This document shows, one piece after another, positions 26,246 through 35,114 of a stretch of 64,000 nucleotides of DNA (its first letter is position 1; each line of letters begins with the position of its first letter). This stretch comes from Shewanella acanthi (GTDB lineage Bacteria > Pseudomonadota > Gammaproteobacteria > Enterobacterales > Shewanellaceae): the NCBI RefSeq assembly GCF_019457475.1, contig NZ_CP080413.1, positions 3,968,001 to 4,032,000 on the forward strand. The letters run 5' to 3'. The position numbers and the translations under genes are program-made. Under the pieces are notes generated by a model. The model was not told where the DNA came from. It worked only from the letters and a program-made list of their open reading frames with translations, and searched no databases.

Positions 26246-28045
26246 ATGAGTAACCCCTTCATCAATCCGCTCTCCATTCCCGTACTCGGATTTTGTGCCT
26301 ACAGCGGCACGGGGAAAACAACCTTACTCAAGCAATTGATCCCTGAGTTGAATCAACGTGGCCTGCGCCTAGCGGTCATCAAACATGCTCACCATGATTT
26401 TGATGTCGATATTCCCGGTAAAGACAGTTACGAGATGCGTAAAGCCGGCGCACGGCAAATGCTGGTTGCCTCCCATGTACGTTGGGCACTGATGACCGAA
26501 GATGCCCGCGATAGTGACCCAGAACTGGTACATCTGCTCAAGCATATTGAAGCCGACAAAGTCGATATAGTGCTAGTTGAAGGCTTTAAAAAGCTAACGC
26601 TGCCTAAAATTGAGCTGCACCGCGCCGCCCATGGCAAACCTTTTATTCACACCCACGACGAAAATATTCTCGCCATCGCCTGCTGCGATGACACGGTATT
26701 GCCCAGCGATTTACGCCGCTTAGACCTCAACAATGTCGGCCAGATTGCCGATTTTGTGATTGAGTACGCTAACAACTGGCAGGCACCAAACCCAAAATTA
26801 CCTATCCCAGCGGTGGATGCCTGCACGATTGGCAGCGATAAAAACCTCAGCGTAAGCCAAGGGCTGGCGCAGATTTTATCCCACGTATCAGCCGTTTCTG
26901 GCACTGAAGACATTGACCTAGACGAGCTGGATAACCGCGTATTAGCAAGCGATAGTATCTCTCCCGTCGATGTGCCGCAGCAAACAAACTCGGCAATGGA
27001 TGGCTATGCTTTTGCCTACCAAGACCCTATGCCTGAAAGCTTTACACTGGTTGGAGAAGTGTTTGCCGGTCACCAATATTCAGGCACGCTTAAGGCCGGG
27101 GAAACCATCCGTATTATGACGGGCGCGACTGTGCCAGTCGGCGCCGATACTGTGCAGCCAAGAGAACTGGCAAGTGAAGTCGATGCCAAGGTTAGCTTCG
27201 AAGGCACAATCCAACAGGGGCAACATGTGCGCCTCGCGGGTGAAGATATTGCCAAGGGTCAAGTCGCCCTCAAACAAGGCACTCGCCTTGGCGCCGCCGA
27301 ACAAGGGCTCCTCGCCTCCCTCGGATTTAACCGTGTGCCAGCCTATCGTCGTCCAACGGTTGCCGTGTTCTCCACTGGCGATGAGGTGAGCCAACCGGGC
27401 GAAGCGTTAAAGCCTAACTGCATTTACGATTCAAACCGTTACACCATCAAGGCGATGGCGAAACGCTTAGGTTGTAACATCATCGACTTAGGCATTATTG
27501 AAGATTCAGAAGCCGCGCTCGAAGCAACACTATCCAAAGCCGCGACTCAGGCCGATGTCGTGATTAGCTCTGGCGGGGTTTCCGTAGGTGATGCCGATTA
27601 CATCAAAACCGTGTTAGCGCGCCTCGGTAATATCGATTTTTGGCGGATTAACATGCGCCCTGGTCGCCCGCTCGCCTTCGGTAAAGTGGGCAGCAGTTTG
27701 TTCTTCGGCTTACCAGGAAACCCCGTTGCCGTGATGGTGTCTTTCCTACAATTCGTGCAGCCCGCGCTGCGAAAATTGGCGGGCGAAACTGAATGGCAGC
27801 CTAAGTTATTCCCTGCCATTAGTGATGAGGTACTACGTAGCCGTCAAGGACGTACCGAGTTTAGCCGCGGGATTTACCAACTTGGTGTGGATGGCAGGCT
27901 GCATGTTCGCAGCACAGGTAACCAAGGTTCTGGCATGCTCAATTCCATGGTTAAAGGCAATTGTTTGATCATTATTGGCGATGATGTCGAGTCGGTTAAT
28001 AAGGGCGAAACCGTGTATATCCAGCCCTTTGCCGACCTTTTATAA
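26246..28045 (+). CDS. MobB-MoeA fusion protein
   Basis: A 599-residue fusion of two cofactor enzymes. Residues 1 to about 170 are MobB, a GTPase (P-loop GFCAYSGTGKTTLLKQL, then VIKHAHHDFDVDIPGKDSYEMRKAGA) that assists MobA. Residues about 185-599 are MoeA, the molybdenum insertase that inserts molybdate into adenylylated molybdopterin (TNSAMDGYAF, RIMTGATVPVGADTV, SGGVSVGDADY, GLPGNPVAVMV). ATG 26246 has AGAGG 5 bp upstream; an in-frame GTG at 26240 is less likely. It sits 14 bp after mobA and 12 bp before moaA. The fusion would place GTP chemistry and metal insertion on one chain. Confidence 0.92.
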   Translation: MSNPFINPLSIPVLGFCAYSGTGKTTLLKQLIPELNQRGLRLAVIKHAHHDFDVDIPGKDSYEMRKAGARQMLVASHVRWALMTEDARDSDPELVHLLKHIEADKVDIVLVEGFKKLTLPKIELHRAAHGKPFIHTHDENILAIACCDDTVLPSDLRRLDLNNVGQIADFVIEYANNWQAPNPKLPIPAVDACTIGSDKNLSVSQGLAQILSHVSAVSGTEDIDLDELDNRVLASDSISPVDVPQQTNSAMDGYAFAYQDPMPESFTLVGEVFAGHQYSGTLKAGETIRIMTGATVPVGADTVQPRELASEVDAKVSFEGTIQQGQHVRLAGEDIAKGQVALKQGTRLGAAEQGLLASLGFNRVPAYRRPTVAVFSTGDEVSQPGEALKPNCIYDSNRYTIKAMAKRLGCNIIDLGIIEDSEAALEATLSKAATQADVVISSGGVSVGDADYIKTVLARLGNIDFWRINMRPGRPLAFGKVGSSLFFGLPGNPVAVMVSFLQFVQPALRKLAGETEWQPKLFPAISDEVLRSRQGRTEFSRGIYQLGVDGRLHVRSTGNQGSGMLNSMVKGNCLIIIGDDVESVNKGETVYIQPFADLL

Positions 28046-28057
28046 AGGCATGTGACT

Positions 28058-29041
28058 ATGAGTTTACTCGTGGACGCATTTGGCCGAGAAGTCGAGTACC
28101 TGCGACTCTCGGTTACCGACCGCTGTGATTTTCGTTGTGTCTATTGCATGACGGAAGACCCCTGCTTTCTGCCAAGGGAGGCGGTGCTTAACCTAGAGGA
28201 ACTCGCGTGGATTGCCCAGGCTTTTACTGAGCTTGGTGTGACCAAAATCCGCCTCACGGGTGGTGAGCCCTTAGTGCGTACCGACTGCGATGAACTGGTC
28301 AAACTGCTCGGCAAGTTGCCAGGCCTCAAAGATTTGTCGATGACCACCAACGGTTCACGGCTGACTAAATTTGCCAAACCTATGTTCGATGCGGGCTTAA
28401 AAAGGCTAAACATCAGTCTAGACACGCTCAATCCCAAGCTATTTACCCAGCTAACCCGCAATGGCAAGTTAGAGCGGGTAGTTGAAGGGATTGATGCGGC
28501 AATTGCGGCAGGCTTTAAACACATCAAAATCAATGCTGTGATCCTCAAGCAGCAAAACGACCATGAAGTGTTGGACTTAGTGGAGTTTTGCCGTAACCGA
28601 GCGCTGGATATCGCCTTTATTGAAGAGATGCCTCTCGGGGAAATGGATGAGCGCAAGCAGGCACGTCATTGCAGCAGTGATGAGGTAAAAGCCATTATCA
28701 ATACGCGCTATCCCTTGGCTTTATCTAATAAACGCACCGGCGGCCCAGCCCGTTATTACACTATGGCAGACAGCCCAGTCCATATTGGTTTTATCTCGCC
28801 CCACAGCCATAACTTCTGCCACGAATGCAACCGCGTACGGGTCACGGTGGAAGGCCAGCTTTTGCTCTGCCTAGGTAACGAACATTCTATTGATCTTAAA
28901 AGTATTGTGCGCGAATTCCCCGGCGATATTGAACGTCTTAAAACCACTATTTTGCAGGGCATTCATTACAAGCCTAAGCAACATGAGTTCGATAAAAATG
29001 GCGTGCAAATTCTGCGATTTATGAACGCCACGGGCGGCTAA
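28058..29041 (+). CDS. moaA: GTP 3',8-cyclase
   Basis: A 327-residue radical-SAM enzyme for the first step of molybdopterin synthesis from GTP. The N-terminal 4Fe-4S ligands are in DRCDFRCVYC (C-x3-C-x2-C). The second cluster is C-x2-C-x13-C, beginning CHECNRVRV. The chain ends in the essential Gly-Gly (NATGG). ATG 28058 with AAAGG 9 bp upstream is preferred over GTG 28052. It is the last gene of the operon; moaC, moaD and moaE are not here. A 9-bp hairpin (GGGCGGCTA/TAGCCGCCC, 29032-29054) overlaps its stop but lacks a U-tract. Confidence 0.95.
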   Translation: MSLLVDAFGREVEYLRLSVTDRCDFRCVYCMTEDPCFLPREAVLNLEELAWIAQAFTELGVTKIRLTGGEPLVRTDCDELVKLLGKLPGLKDLSMTTNGSRLTKFAKPMFDAGLKRLNISLDTLNPKLFTQLTRNGKLERVVEGIDAAIAAGFKHIKINAVILKQQNDHEVLDLVEFCRNRALDIAFIEEMPLGEMDERKQARHCSSDEVKAIINTRYPLALSNKRTGGPARYYTMADSPVHIGFISPHSHNFCHECNRVRVTVEGQLLLCLGNEHSIDLKSIVREFPGDIERLKTTILQGIHYKPKQHEFDKNGVQILRFMNATGG

Positions 29042-29128
29042 GCCCTAGCCGCCCTCCTCCCTAAGACTGGTTTATCAAATTGACCGTGATACACTCAAGG
29101 CATACCTACTTTCTGGCGTCATGTCCCT

Positions 29129-29584
29129 ATGGCTTTATCGCGTAAACAATGGAATAACATCATCATTATTGCCTGCCTTATCATGGTGGCTGTGCTGACC
29201 TTTGTTGATCGAAAAACCCAGAATATTCCCAGTGATGCCAAACGATTATTTGATGACAATGCACCACTCGCACAGCTTCAGCTCGATGGTATTTGGCTGC
29301 ATAAAAAGACATCCCGTTGGGAGTGTGACCCCAAAGTGCTGAACTGTGATGAATGGGCAAAGGCCTGGCAAACCCTTAAGGTCTCACCTTTAGGCGATGC
29401 ACCTGAGCTGACCGAATCTCCCCAAGAATTAGTGATCCAAATTGCCGATATAGTACAAACCCAGCGGTGGATGTATTTCCCAAGTCTGGGGGCGTTAAAA
29501 TCCCCCGCGGGCAACTGGTATCTAGTACCACCCAGTCTTCGCGAAGGTTTGCAACCCATCAGTAATGCTAAAACCACAGATTAA
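29129..29584 (+). CDS. Conserved small membrane-anchored protein, function unknown
   Basis: A 151-residue protein that I cannot assign. One hydrophobic segment near the N-terminus (residues about 8-26, NNIIIIACLIMVAVLTFVD) is flanked by RK residues, implying a single anchor with the rest in the periplasm. The soluble part has one cysteine pair (WECDPKVLNCDEW) and several Trp/Pro residues (SLGALKSPAGNWYLVPPSLREG). It ends 20 bp before mutM and is probably cotranscribed with it. Confidence 0.6.
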   Translation: MALSRKQWNNIIIIACLIMVAVLTFVDRKTQNIPSDAKRLFDDNAPLAQLQLDGIWLHKKTSRWECDPKVLNCDEWAKAWQTLKVSPLGDAPELTESPQELVIQIADIVQTQRWMYFPSLGALKSPAGNWYLVPPSLREGLQPISNAKTTD

Positions 29585-29604
29585 CTAAAAATAAGATATA
29601 GATA

Positions 29605-30420
29605 ATGCCGGAATTACCAGAAGTCGAAGTCACCCGACAGGGCATAGCCCCCCATCTTGTAGAGCAAACCGTCGTGGATTTTGTGGTGCGCAATGCCTCG
29701 TTGCGCTGGCCCGTACCCGAACTTGCTAAACAGATCGTGGGTCAAGTGATCCGCCGCGTCAGGCGCAGAGCGAAATATCTGCTTATTGATACCGATGCAG
29801 GCACAGCAATAGTGCACCTTGGCATGTCAGGCAGCTTACGCATTCTGCCCCAAGATACACCGATTGAAAAACACGATCATATCGACCTCGTATTCGCCAA
29901 CGGCCGTGTGCTGCGCTTTAACGACCCACGCCGATTTGGCGCTTGGTTATGGTGCCAACTGCCGGAGGAAGCCCATCCTCTGCTGGAGAAATTAGGCCCA
30001 GAGCCGTTAACCGATGCCTTTAATGTCGAGCAGTTAGCGGCGGCACTTAAGGGTAAGAAGAAGGCGATAAAACTCTGCCTAATGGATAACCATATCGTAG
30101 TAGGCGTTGGCAATATTTACGCTAACGAGGCGCTATTTGCCGCGGGCATTCACCCCGAAGCGCAGGCTGGTAGCGTCGATATTGAGCGCTTAACCTTGTT
30201 AGTCGCCGAGGTAAAACAAATCCTCGCCCATGCCATTAAACAGGGCGGCACCACGCTTAAAGACTTTACTAATGCCGATGGTAAGCCTGGTTACTTTGCC
30301 CAAAAACTTCACGTTTACGGCCGTGGCGGCGAAACCTGTACCCAATGTGGCAACCTGCTTAGCGAGATTCGTTTAGGTCAGCGCACCACAGTGTTCTGCG
30401 GTATCTGCCAAACTCGCTAG
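29605..30420 (+). CDS. mutM: Formamidopyrimidine-DNA glycosylase
   Basis: A 271-residue bifunctional glycosylase/AP lyase that removes 8-oxoguanine and formamidopyrimidines. The catalytic N-terminus after Met removal is [12 protein letters not shown] (Pro2, Glu3). The conserved Lys is in [10 protein letters not shown]. The H2TH segment includes [17 protein letters not shown]. The C-terminal zinc finger has four cysteines in CTQCGN and VFCGICQTR. Length and motif order are standard. In many gammaproteobacteria mutM neighbours waaA/coaD; here those lie 10-15 kb away. Confidence 0.97.
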   Translation: MPELPEVEVTRQGIAPHLVEQTVVDFVVRNASLRWPVPELAKQIVGQVIRRVRRRAKYLLIDTDAGTAIVHLGMSGSLRILPQDTPIEKHDHIDLVFANGRVLRFNDPRRFGAWLWCQLPEEAHPLLEKLGPEPLTDAFNVEQLAAALKGKKKAIKLCLMDNHIVVGVGNIYANEALFAAGIHPEAQAGSVDIERLTLLVAEVKQILAHAIKQGGTTLKDFTNADGKPGYFAQKLHVYGRGGETCTQCGNLLSEIRLGQRTTVFCGICQTR

Positions 30421-30455
30421 GCTCAGATTCTGGTTCAGGTTCAGTCCATTCAACA

Positions 30456-30483
30456 AAAATGCCTGCTAGAGCAGGCATTTTTT
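30456..30483. terminator. Terminator between convergent mutM and the ArnT-like gene
   Basis: AAATGCCTGC-TAGA-GCAGGCATTTTTT. The A-run before and T-run after make it able to work on both strands. Confidence 0.85.
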
Positions 30484-30513
30484 ATGACTTGTAAAATGAG
30501 GCGTACTTTGTCG

Positions 30514-32238
30514 CTATTCTTTTAACCAACGACCGGGGTGATCGGTAAAATAACGGTATTGCCGTTTGGGTGCCTCACACTGGGCTTTAGCCTCTGCAAC
30601 ACTCAATAACATCCACTCGTCACGGTGCGCCATGCCCATGCTCTTAGCGGTATCCATTTCAAAACATTCAAGCTCAGTGCCTTTAGGGATCAATAAGTAT
30701 CGCTGCGGGTTCTCATGGATCCATTGCCAGGCATTGCGTTCTTGCTCCTCATTGGAGGCGAGGTAACTAAAATGAGTCACACTCATGGGTGAGAACAGAA
30801 TAAATTGCTCCTTAAAGTTCACGAGCCCTAACTCGGCATCCTCACCTATCACGTCTGCAGTATGTAACATTAGACTTCTTGGGGTACGCATTTCATCTAT
30901 TATCGAATAACCCCAAGTGCTTACCAGTGCCCAGCCTAAGGCTGAAACCATGGCAATCTTAACGAGGGCAAACTGTTTGCGCCCAAGCCATAACAGCAGG
31001 CACCAAAGAACACCGAGTAAGATAAAGAGATAACCTATACCAGAGAGATCGTCGGTATAGTCGGCTAAAGCCTTAACCAGTTTGGGGTGGTGTATTAACG
31101 ACAACACCCCCGCGGCCAGCACGACAAATCCGAGTAGCCACAACACTCCACTGACTAACTTCTCAAACCATACTTTAGGCGACTGACCCGTTAGCACAGC
31201 GGAAGCCGCTAGAGCTAGCATGGGCAGCGCGGGTAAAATATACACGTTGCGCTTGCCAGGGCTGATGCTGAAGAACAAAACCACCAAACCAACCCAAATC
31301 AGCAGTATGGCAATGTTCGGCTCGGCTTTGACCTTCTGCACCCACTGTTTCCAGTAGGCGACCACCAGCAGGGTAATAGGGAACCACATCCAAGGGATCA
31401 CGCTTAAGACAAAGAAATACCATGGTTTGATATGGTGCCAAGCATTGACGTAACGCTCTCCGGTCTGCTTAAACAGGATATTGTTTTGATAAGCTAACAG
31501 CTCTGGTGTACTTTGGCCTTGCACTGTCAGCACCATAGGCACCAACCAGCAAGCAATCACCGCCAGCATGGCTAAGGGACCCGCAAGACACAACCAAGTT
31601 AATCGTCCCTCAAAACGACTCTTATCTTTTACGGCATAGACTGCAATTGGAATGAGTAACAACAGCGGCAGAAAACCGACGCCCTTAGTAATCACCCCGA
31701 GCCCCATAAAAGCCCAGCCGATAAAATACCAATGCCACTTAGGCCCCAACATAAAGTGCCGAATTAAGCCGTAACAGCCTAGGGTTATCCAGCACATCAC
31801 CATGCCATCGATTTGGGCATTTTTAGCCTGCATTAAAAACTGCGGCACTATCAGCAATAGCAATGCGGCATTGCGCCCCACGCGCACGTTCCACAGCCTT
31901 GTACCTAAGTCATAAATAAGGAACACGGTAAGCAATCCGCAGAGGGCATTAGGCAGTAAAAAAGCGAGTTTGAGTGAACCTGTGATTTGATAAAACAGCG
32001 CGATAGACCACATAAACACCGGCGGCTTATCGGGATAATATTCGCCGCCACGGGTAGGGAATAACCATTGCCCTGATGCCACCATTTCTCGAGCAACCTC
32101 GACAAAGCGCGGCTCGTCTGCCGGCCAAGGTGAGCGAAAACCAATGCCCACCAAGAGGATAAATAAACTTATCAATAATAGTGGCCAGAGTACCTGAAAA
32201 TAATCGTCACTGTTAAAACGACGCTGTAATGCATCCAT
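30514..32238 (-). CDS. GT39-family lipid-linked glycosyltransferase (ArnT-like)
   Basis: A 574-residue polytopic inner-membrane protein of the ArnT/PMT superfamily, with about eleven to twelve hydrophobic segments. The first periplasmic loop holds the catalytic-type acidic motif PADEPRFVEVAREM, followed by YYPDKPPVFMW, both typical of ArnT. These enzymes transfer a sugar from undecaprenyl phosphate to lipid A or another acceptor. The rest of the arn pathway is missing, so the sugar may not be aminoarabinose. It is last in a three-gene set with a GT2 and a TVP38 protein (12-bp and 25-bp gaps). Confidence 0.85.
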   Translation of the reverse strand: MDALQRRFNSDDYFQVLWPLLLISLFILLVGIGFRSPWPADEPRFVEVAREMVASGQWLFPTRGGEYYPDKPPVFMWSIALFYQITGSLKLAFLLPNALCGLLTVFLIYDLGTRLWNVRVGRNAALLLLIVPQFLMQAKNAQIDGMVMCWITLGCYGLIRHFMLGPKWHWYFIGWAFMGLGVITKGVGFLPLLLLIPIAVYAVKDKSRFEGRLTWLCLAGPLAMLAVIACWLVPMVLTVQGQSTPELLAYQNNILFKQTGERYVNAWHHIKPWYFFVLSVIPWMWFPITLLVVAYWKQWVQKVKAEPNIAILLIWVGLVVLFFSISPGKRNVYILPALPMLALAASAVLTGQSPKVWFEKLVSGVLWLLGFVVLAAGVLSLIHHPKLVKALADYTDDLSGIGYLFILLGVLWCLLLWLGRKQFALVKIAMVSALGWALVSTWGYSIIDEMRTPRSLMLHTADVIGEDAELGLVNFKEQFILFSPMSVTHFSYLASNEEQERNAWQWIHENPQRYLLIPKGTELECFEMDTAKSMGMAHRDEWMLLSVAEAKAQCEAPKRQYRYFTDHPGRWLKE

Positions 32239-32250
32239 TCCTAATCCCTT

Positions 32251-32910
32251 TTAACTTTCCAATTCGTCGACTTGCTTACTCAAGCTGGTGCGATACAGAT
32301 AGGCCCCAATCAGGCTCGACACAATAAATAACCCAATGCTGATCCCAAGCTGGTTATGATCCGAGAGACCAATGCCAGCACCGGCAAAACTGAAGATCAG
32401 CATCTGTGGCAAATAACCAATACCGCTGCCCAACAAAAAGCCGGTGGCGGGTACATGGGTCGCACCTGCAAACAGGTTAGTGAGTAGATTACTGCCGACG
32501 GGCAACAGGCGGATCATCAACACTTTAAGCCAAGTTCTTTGTATGATAAGCGCTTCAAATTTTTGTAGTTTATGGCCGAAGCGACGCTGCAAACTTGAAC
32601 GAATGGTGAATCTTGCGATATAGAAAGACAACAGACAGCCCAGAAAGGCAGCTAAGGTCGAAAATAGTCCGCCATAAACACCACCAAGGGCGAAACCAAA
32701 CACAAAGGCGATCACCTGCCTTGGCCCTCCCACGGCGGTAAAAAGTCCTCCGGCCACCAACATCACTACCATGCCATAAATGCCATTTTCGGCGACAAAG
32801 TGGGCGACCCAATTGCTATCGGTCATGTGCTCAAACAGTCCCTGCTGGGCTGCAAACATTAGCCCTAGCAGGATAAAGACAATAAAAATCGCCTTATAGA
32901 GTCGTTTCAT
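32251..32910 (-). CDS. TVP38/TMEM64 (DedA/VTT-like) membrane protein
   Basis: A 219-residue membrane protein with the VTT-domain core: GGLFTAVGGPRQVIAF, GGVYGGLFSTLAAFLGCLLSF, and the RLLPVGSNLLTNLFAGATHVPATGF segment (split here) with conserved Arg and Pro. Members of the wider VTT/DedA superfamily are implicated in phospholipid or undecaprenyl-phosphate translocation. Its position between a dolichol-phosphate-sugar-synthase-like GT2 and an ArnT-like transferase suggests handling of the lipid carrier in that pathway. This is an inference from context. Confidence 0.8.
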   Translation of the reverse strand: MKRLYKAIFIVFILLGLMFAAQQGLFEHMTDSNWVAHFVAENGIYGMVVMLVAGGLFTAVGGPRQVIAFVFGFALGGVYGGLFSTLAAFLGCLLSFYIARFTIRSSLQRRFGHKLQKFEALIIQRTWLKVLMIRLLPVGSNLLTNLFAGATHVPATGFLLGSGIGYLPQMLIFSFAGAGIGLSDHNQLGISIGLFIVSSLIGAYLYRTSLSKQVDELES

Positions 32911-32935
32911 GGTTGTTCACTTGCTGTGAGTCTTG

Positions 32936-33667
32936 TTATTCGTTCCAGCTGGCTTGGCTGCGGGCAACCTTGGCGATCTTAGCTCTGCGACCCAGCCACA
33001 TCACTCCCATGATATCGACAATCCCAACCCATACACGGTTCCAAGCCGTGTATTTAGAGACGCCCACTTGGCGATCCCTATGATTGACCACTGAAATCAA
33101 CACTTCACCACCCATACGGCGCACCAGCGCAGGGATATATCTGTGCATATGATCAAAATAAGGCATGCGAAGGAAAGTGTCGCGGGGGAATAATTTTAGA
33201 CCGCAGCCAGTGTCCGGCACGCCGTCATGCAGCAGGGCATCGCGCACTTTATTAGCAAAACGGGATTGGAAGCGTTTCCAAGCGGTATCTTTACGGTGTT
33301 TACGGTAGCCTGCGATACAGAAATGCTCAGCTTGGATATCGGTCAATTTAGCGAGCATAGCTGGAATGTCCGCGGGATCGTTTTGGCCATCAGCATCTAG
33401 GGTCACAATAAACTTACCGCGGGCATGCAAAACACCTGTAGAAATAGCAGTGCTTTGACCTGTGCTACGTTCATGGCGAATCGCTTTGGCATTGCATTGC
33501 ATTTCTGCTGCAGTTGTCATCACTTCGCCAAAGGTGTCATCTTGACTACCATCATCGACCACCAAAATTTCAAAGGCAATTAATCCTTGTAAAGCTTGGC
33601 AGATTTCCTTCATCAACGGGCCAATATTGCCCACTTCATCTTTTGCGGGAATTACAACAGAAATCAA
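32936..33667 (-). CDS. GT2 family glycosyltransferase (polyprenyl-phosphate sugar synthase-like)
   Basis: A 243-residue cytosolic or peripheral GT-A transferase. It has ISVVIPAKDEVGNIGPL at the N-terminus, the DDGSQDDT nucleotide-binding site, the LDADGQNDP metal-binding DxD region and a later DTGCGLKLFPR. This order matches dolichol/undecaprenyl-phosphate mannosyltransferase and ArnC-like enzymes, without the C-terminal membrane helices of ArnC. The start is TTG 33667 with GGGAG 7 bp upstream. It probably charges undecaprenyl phosphate with the sugar later used by the ArnT-like enzyme at the end of the operon. Confidence 0.87.
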   Translation of the reverse strand: MISVVIPAKDEVGNIGPLMKEICQALQGLIAFEILVVDDGSQDDTFGEVMTTAAEMQCNAKAIRHERSTGQSTAISTGVLHARGKFIVTLDADGQNDPADIPAMLAKLTDIQAEHFCIAGYRKHRKDTAWKRFQSRFANKVRDALLHDGVPDTGCGLKLFPRDTFLRMPYFDHMHRYIPALVRRMGGEVLISVVNHRDRQVGVSKYTAWNRVWVGIVDIMGVMWLGRRAKIAKVARSQASWNE

Positions 33668-33900
33668 TTTAACGCTCCCAAAATACGCACCTTCGCTACG
33701 GTAGCATACGATTGTTGCAAAAGAAAAATTTCAATTAGCTAATATCTTTGGCTCAGACAACAGATCGGAGCAGCACTAAAATCTATTTTTGTCACATGAA
33801 CTTAGCGCTTAATTCTAAACCCAATGTTTCACAGAATTTACATTTACCTGAGGTAAAATCATGTTAGCTTAAGAGCAGATCCCTCAGCTAAAAATCTTCT

Positions 33901-35064
33901 ATGAATATAGTTGTCGTTGGAATGGGCTATGTAGGCCTGTCAAATGCAGTGCTGCTCGCGCAGAAAAACCAAGTCACGGCTATCGACTTACAGCAGGAAC
34001 GGGTCGATCTCGTTAATCAAGGTAAACCAACCGTAGTAGATGCATTAATACAAGAATATCTTCAGAGCAAAGATTTAAACTTAATCGCATCTACGGATAA
34101 AAATGCGGTTAAATCGGCCGACTTTGTGATTGTCGCAACCCCAACGGATTACGACCCACAGACCAATTATTTTAATACTCAGTCAGTCGAAACGGTTACA
34201 CAGGAAGTATTGGTCATAAATCCCAATACCACTGTCATCATTAAATCGACGGTACCCGTAGGCTTTACCACTGAGCTAAGAAAAAAGCTCAACAGTGACA
34301 ATATCGTCTTTTCACCGGAATTTTTGCGGGAAGGAAAGGCGCTTTACGACAATCTGCATCCCTCACGGATTATCGTGGGAGAACGTTCTGAGCGCGCACA
34401 CGCTTTTGCCAACCTACTTGCCGATGCCGCCATCAAGCGAGATATTCCAATCCTGTTGACCGACAGCACAGAAGCTGAAGCCATCAAGTTATTTGCCAAT
34501 ACTTATTTGGCTATGCGCGTCGCTTACTTTAATGAACTTGATACCTACGCAGAAAGCCGCGGCCTAAACACTAGGCAGATTATCGAGGGCGTGAGCCTCG
34601 ACCCACGCATTGGCGATTACTATAACAATCCTTCCTTCGGTTACGGTGGCTACTGTCTGCCCAAGGACACAAAACAGTTGCTGGCCAACTATAACGATGT
34701 GCCCAACAACTTGATTAGCGCGATTGTCGATTCCAATACCACTCGCAAGGACTTTATTGCCGACGCCATTATTAGCCAAAAGCCTAAGTGCGTGGGGATT
34801 TACCGTCTGATTATGAAAGCCGATTCAGACAACTTCCGCGCCTCCGCCGTGCAGGGGGTGATGAAACGCATTAAAGCCAAGGGGATTGAAGTCGTCGTTT
34901 ACGAGCCAGTATTGAAGGAAGAAGAGTTCTTTAATTCCAGAGTAATTAAGGATCTCAACGAATTTAAAGGCATGTGCGATGTCATAGTCTCTAACCGTAT
35001 GGCCCAAGAACTCGCAGATGTGGCCAACAAAGTCTACACCCGTGACCTATTTCACCACGATTAA
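33901..35064 (+). CDS. ugd: UDP-glucose 6-dehydrogenase
   Basis: A 387-residue NAD-dependent dehydrogenase oxidising UDP-glucose to UDP-glucuronate. The Rossmann motif is [14 protein letters not shown] (residues 7-20). The catalytic cysteine lies in [15 protein letters not shown] near 255, and [13 protein letters not shown] and [18 protein letters not shown] match the short bacterial Ugd type. The C-terminal UDP-binding domain includes [15 protein letters not shown]. It is followed 50 bp later by a UDP-glucuronate epimerase, so the pair makes UDP-galacturonate. Confidence 0.95.
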   Translation: MNIVVVGMGYVGLSNAVLLAQKNQVTAIDLQQERVDLVNQGKPTVVDALIQEYLQSKDLNLIASTDKNAVKSADFVIVATPTDYDPQTNYFNTQSVETVTQEVLVINPNTTVIIKSTVPVGFTTELRKKLNSDNIVFSPEFLREGKALYDNLHPSRIIVGERSERAHAFANLLADAAIKRDIPILLTDSTEAEAIKLFANTYLAMRVAYFNELDTYAESRGLNTRQIIEGVSLDPRIGDYYNNPSFGYGGYCLPKDTKQLLANYNDVPNNLISAIVDSNTTRKDFIADAIISQKPKCVGIYRLIMKADSDNFRASAVQGVMKRIKAKGIEVVVYEPVLKEEEFFNSRVIKDLNEFKGMCDVIVSNRMAQELADVANKVYTRDLFHHD

Positions 35065-35114
35065 TCGAGTTAAAAGCCAGTTTGAGTAAGTCATAGCAAG
35101 GAATAAAGCGTTAG

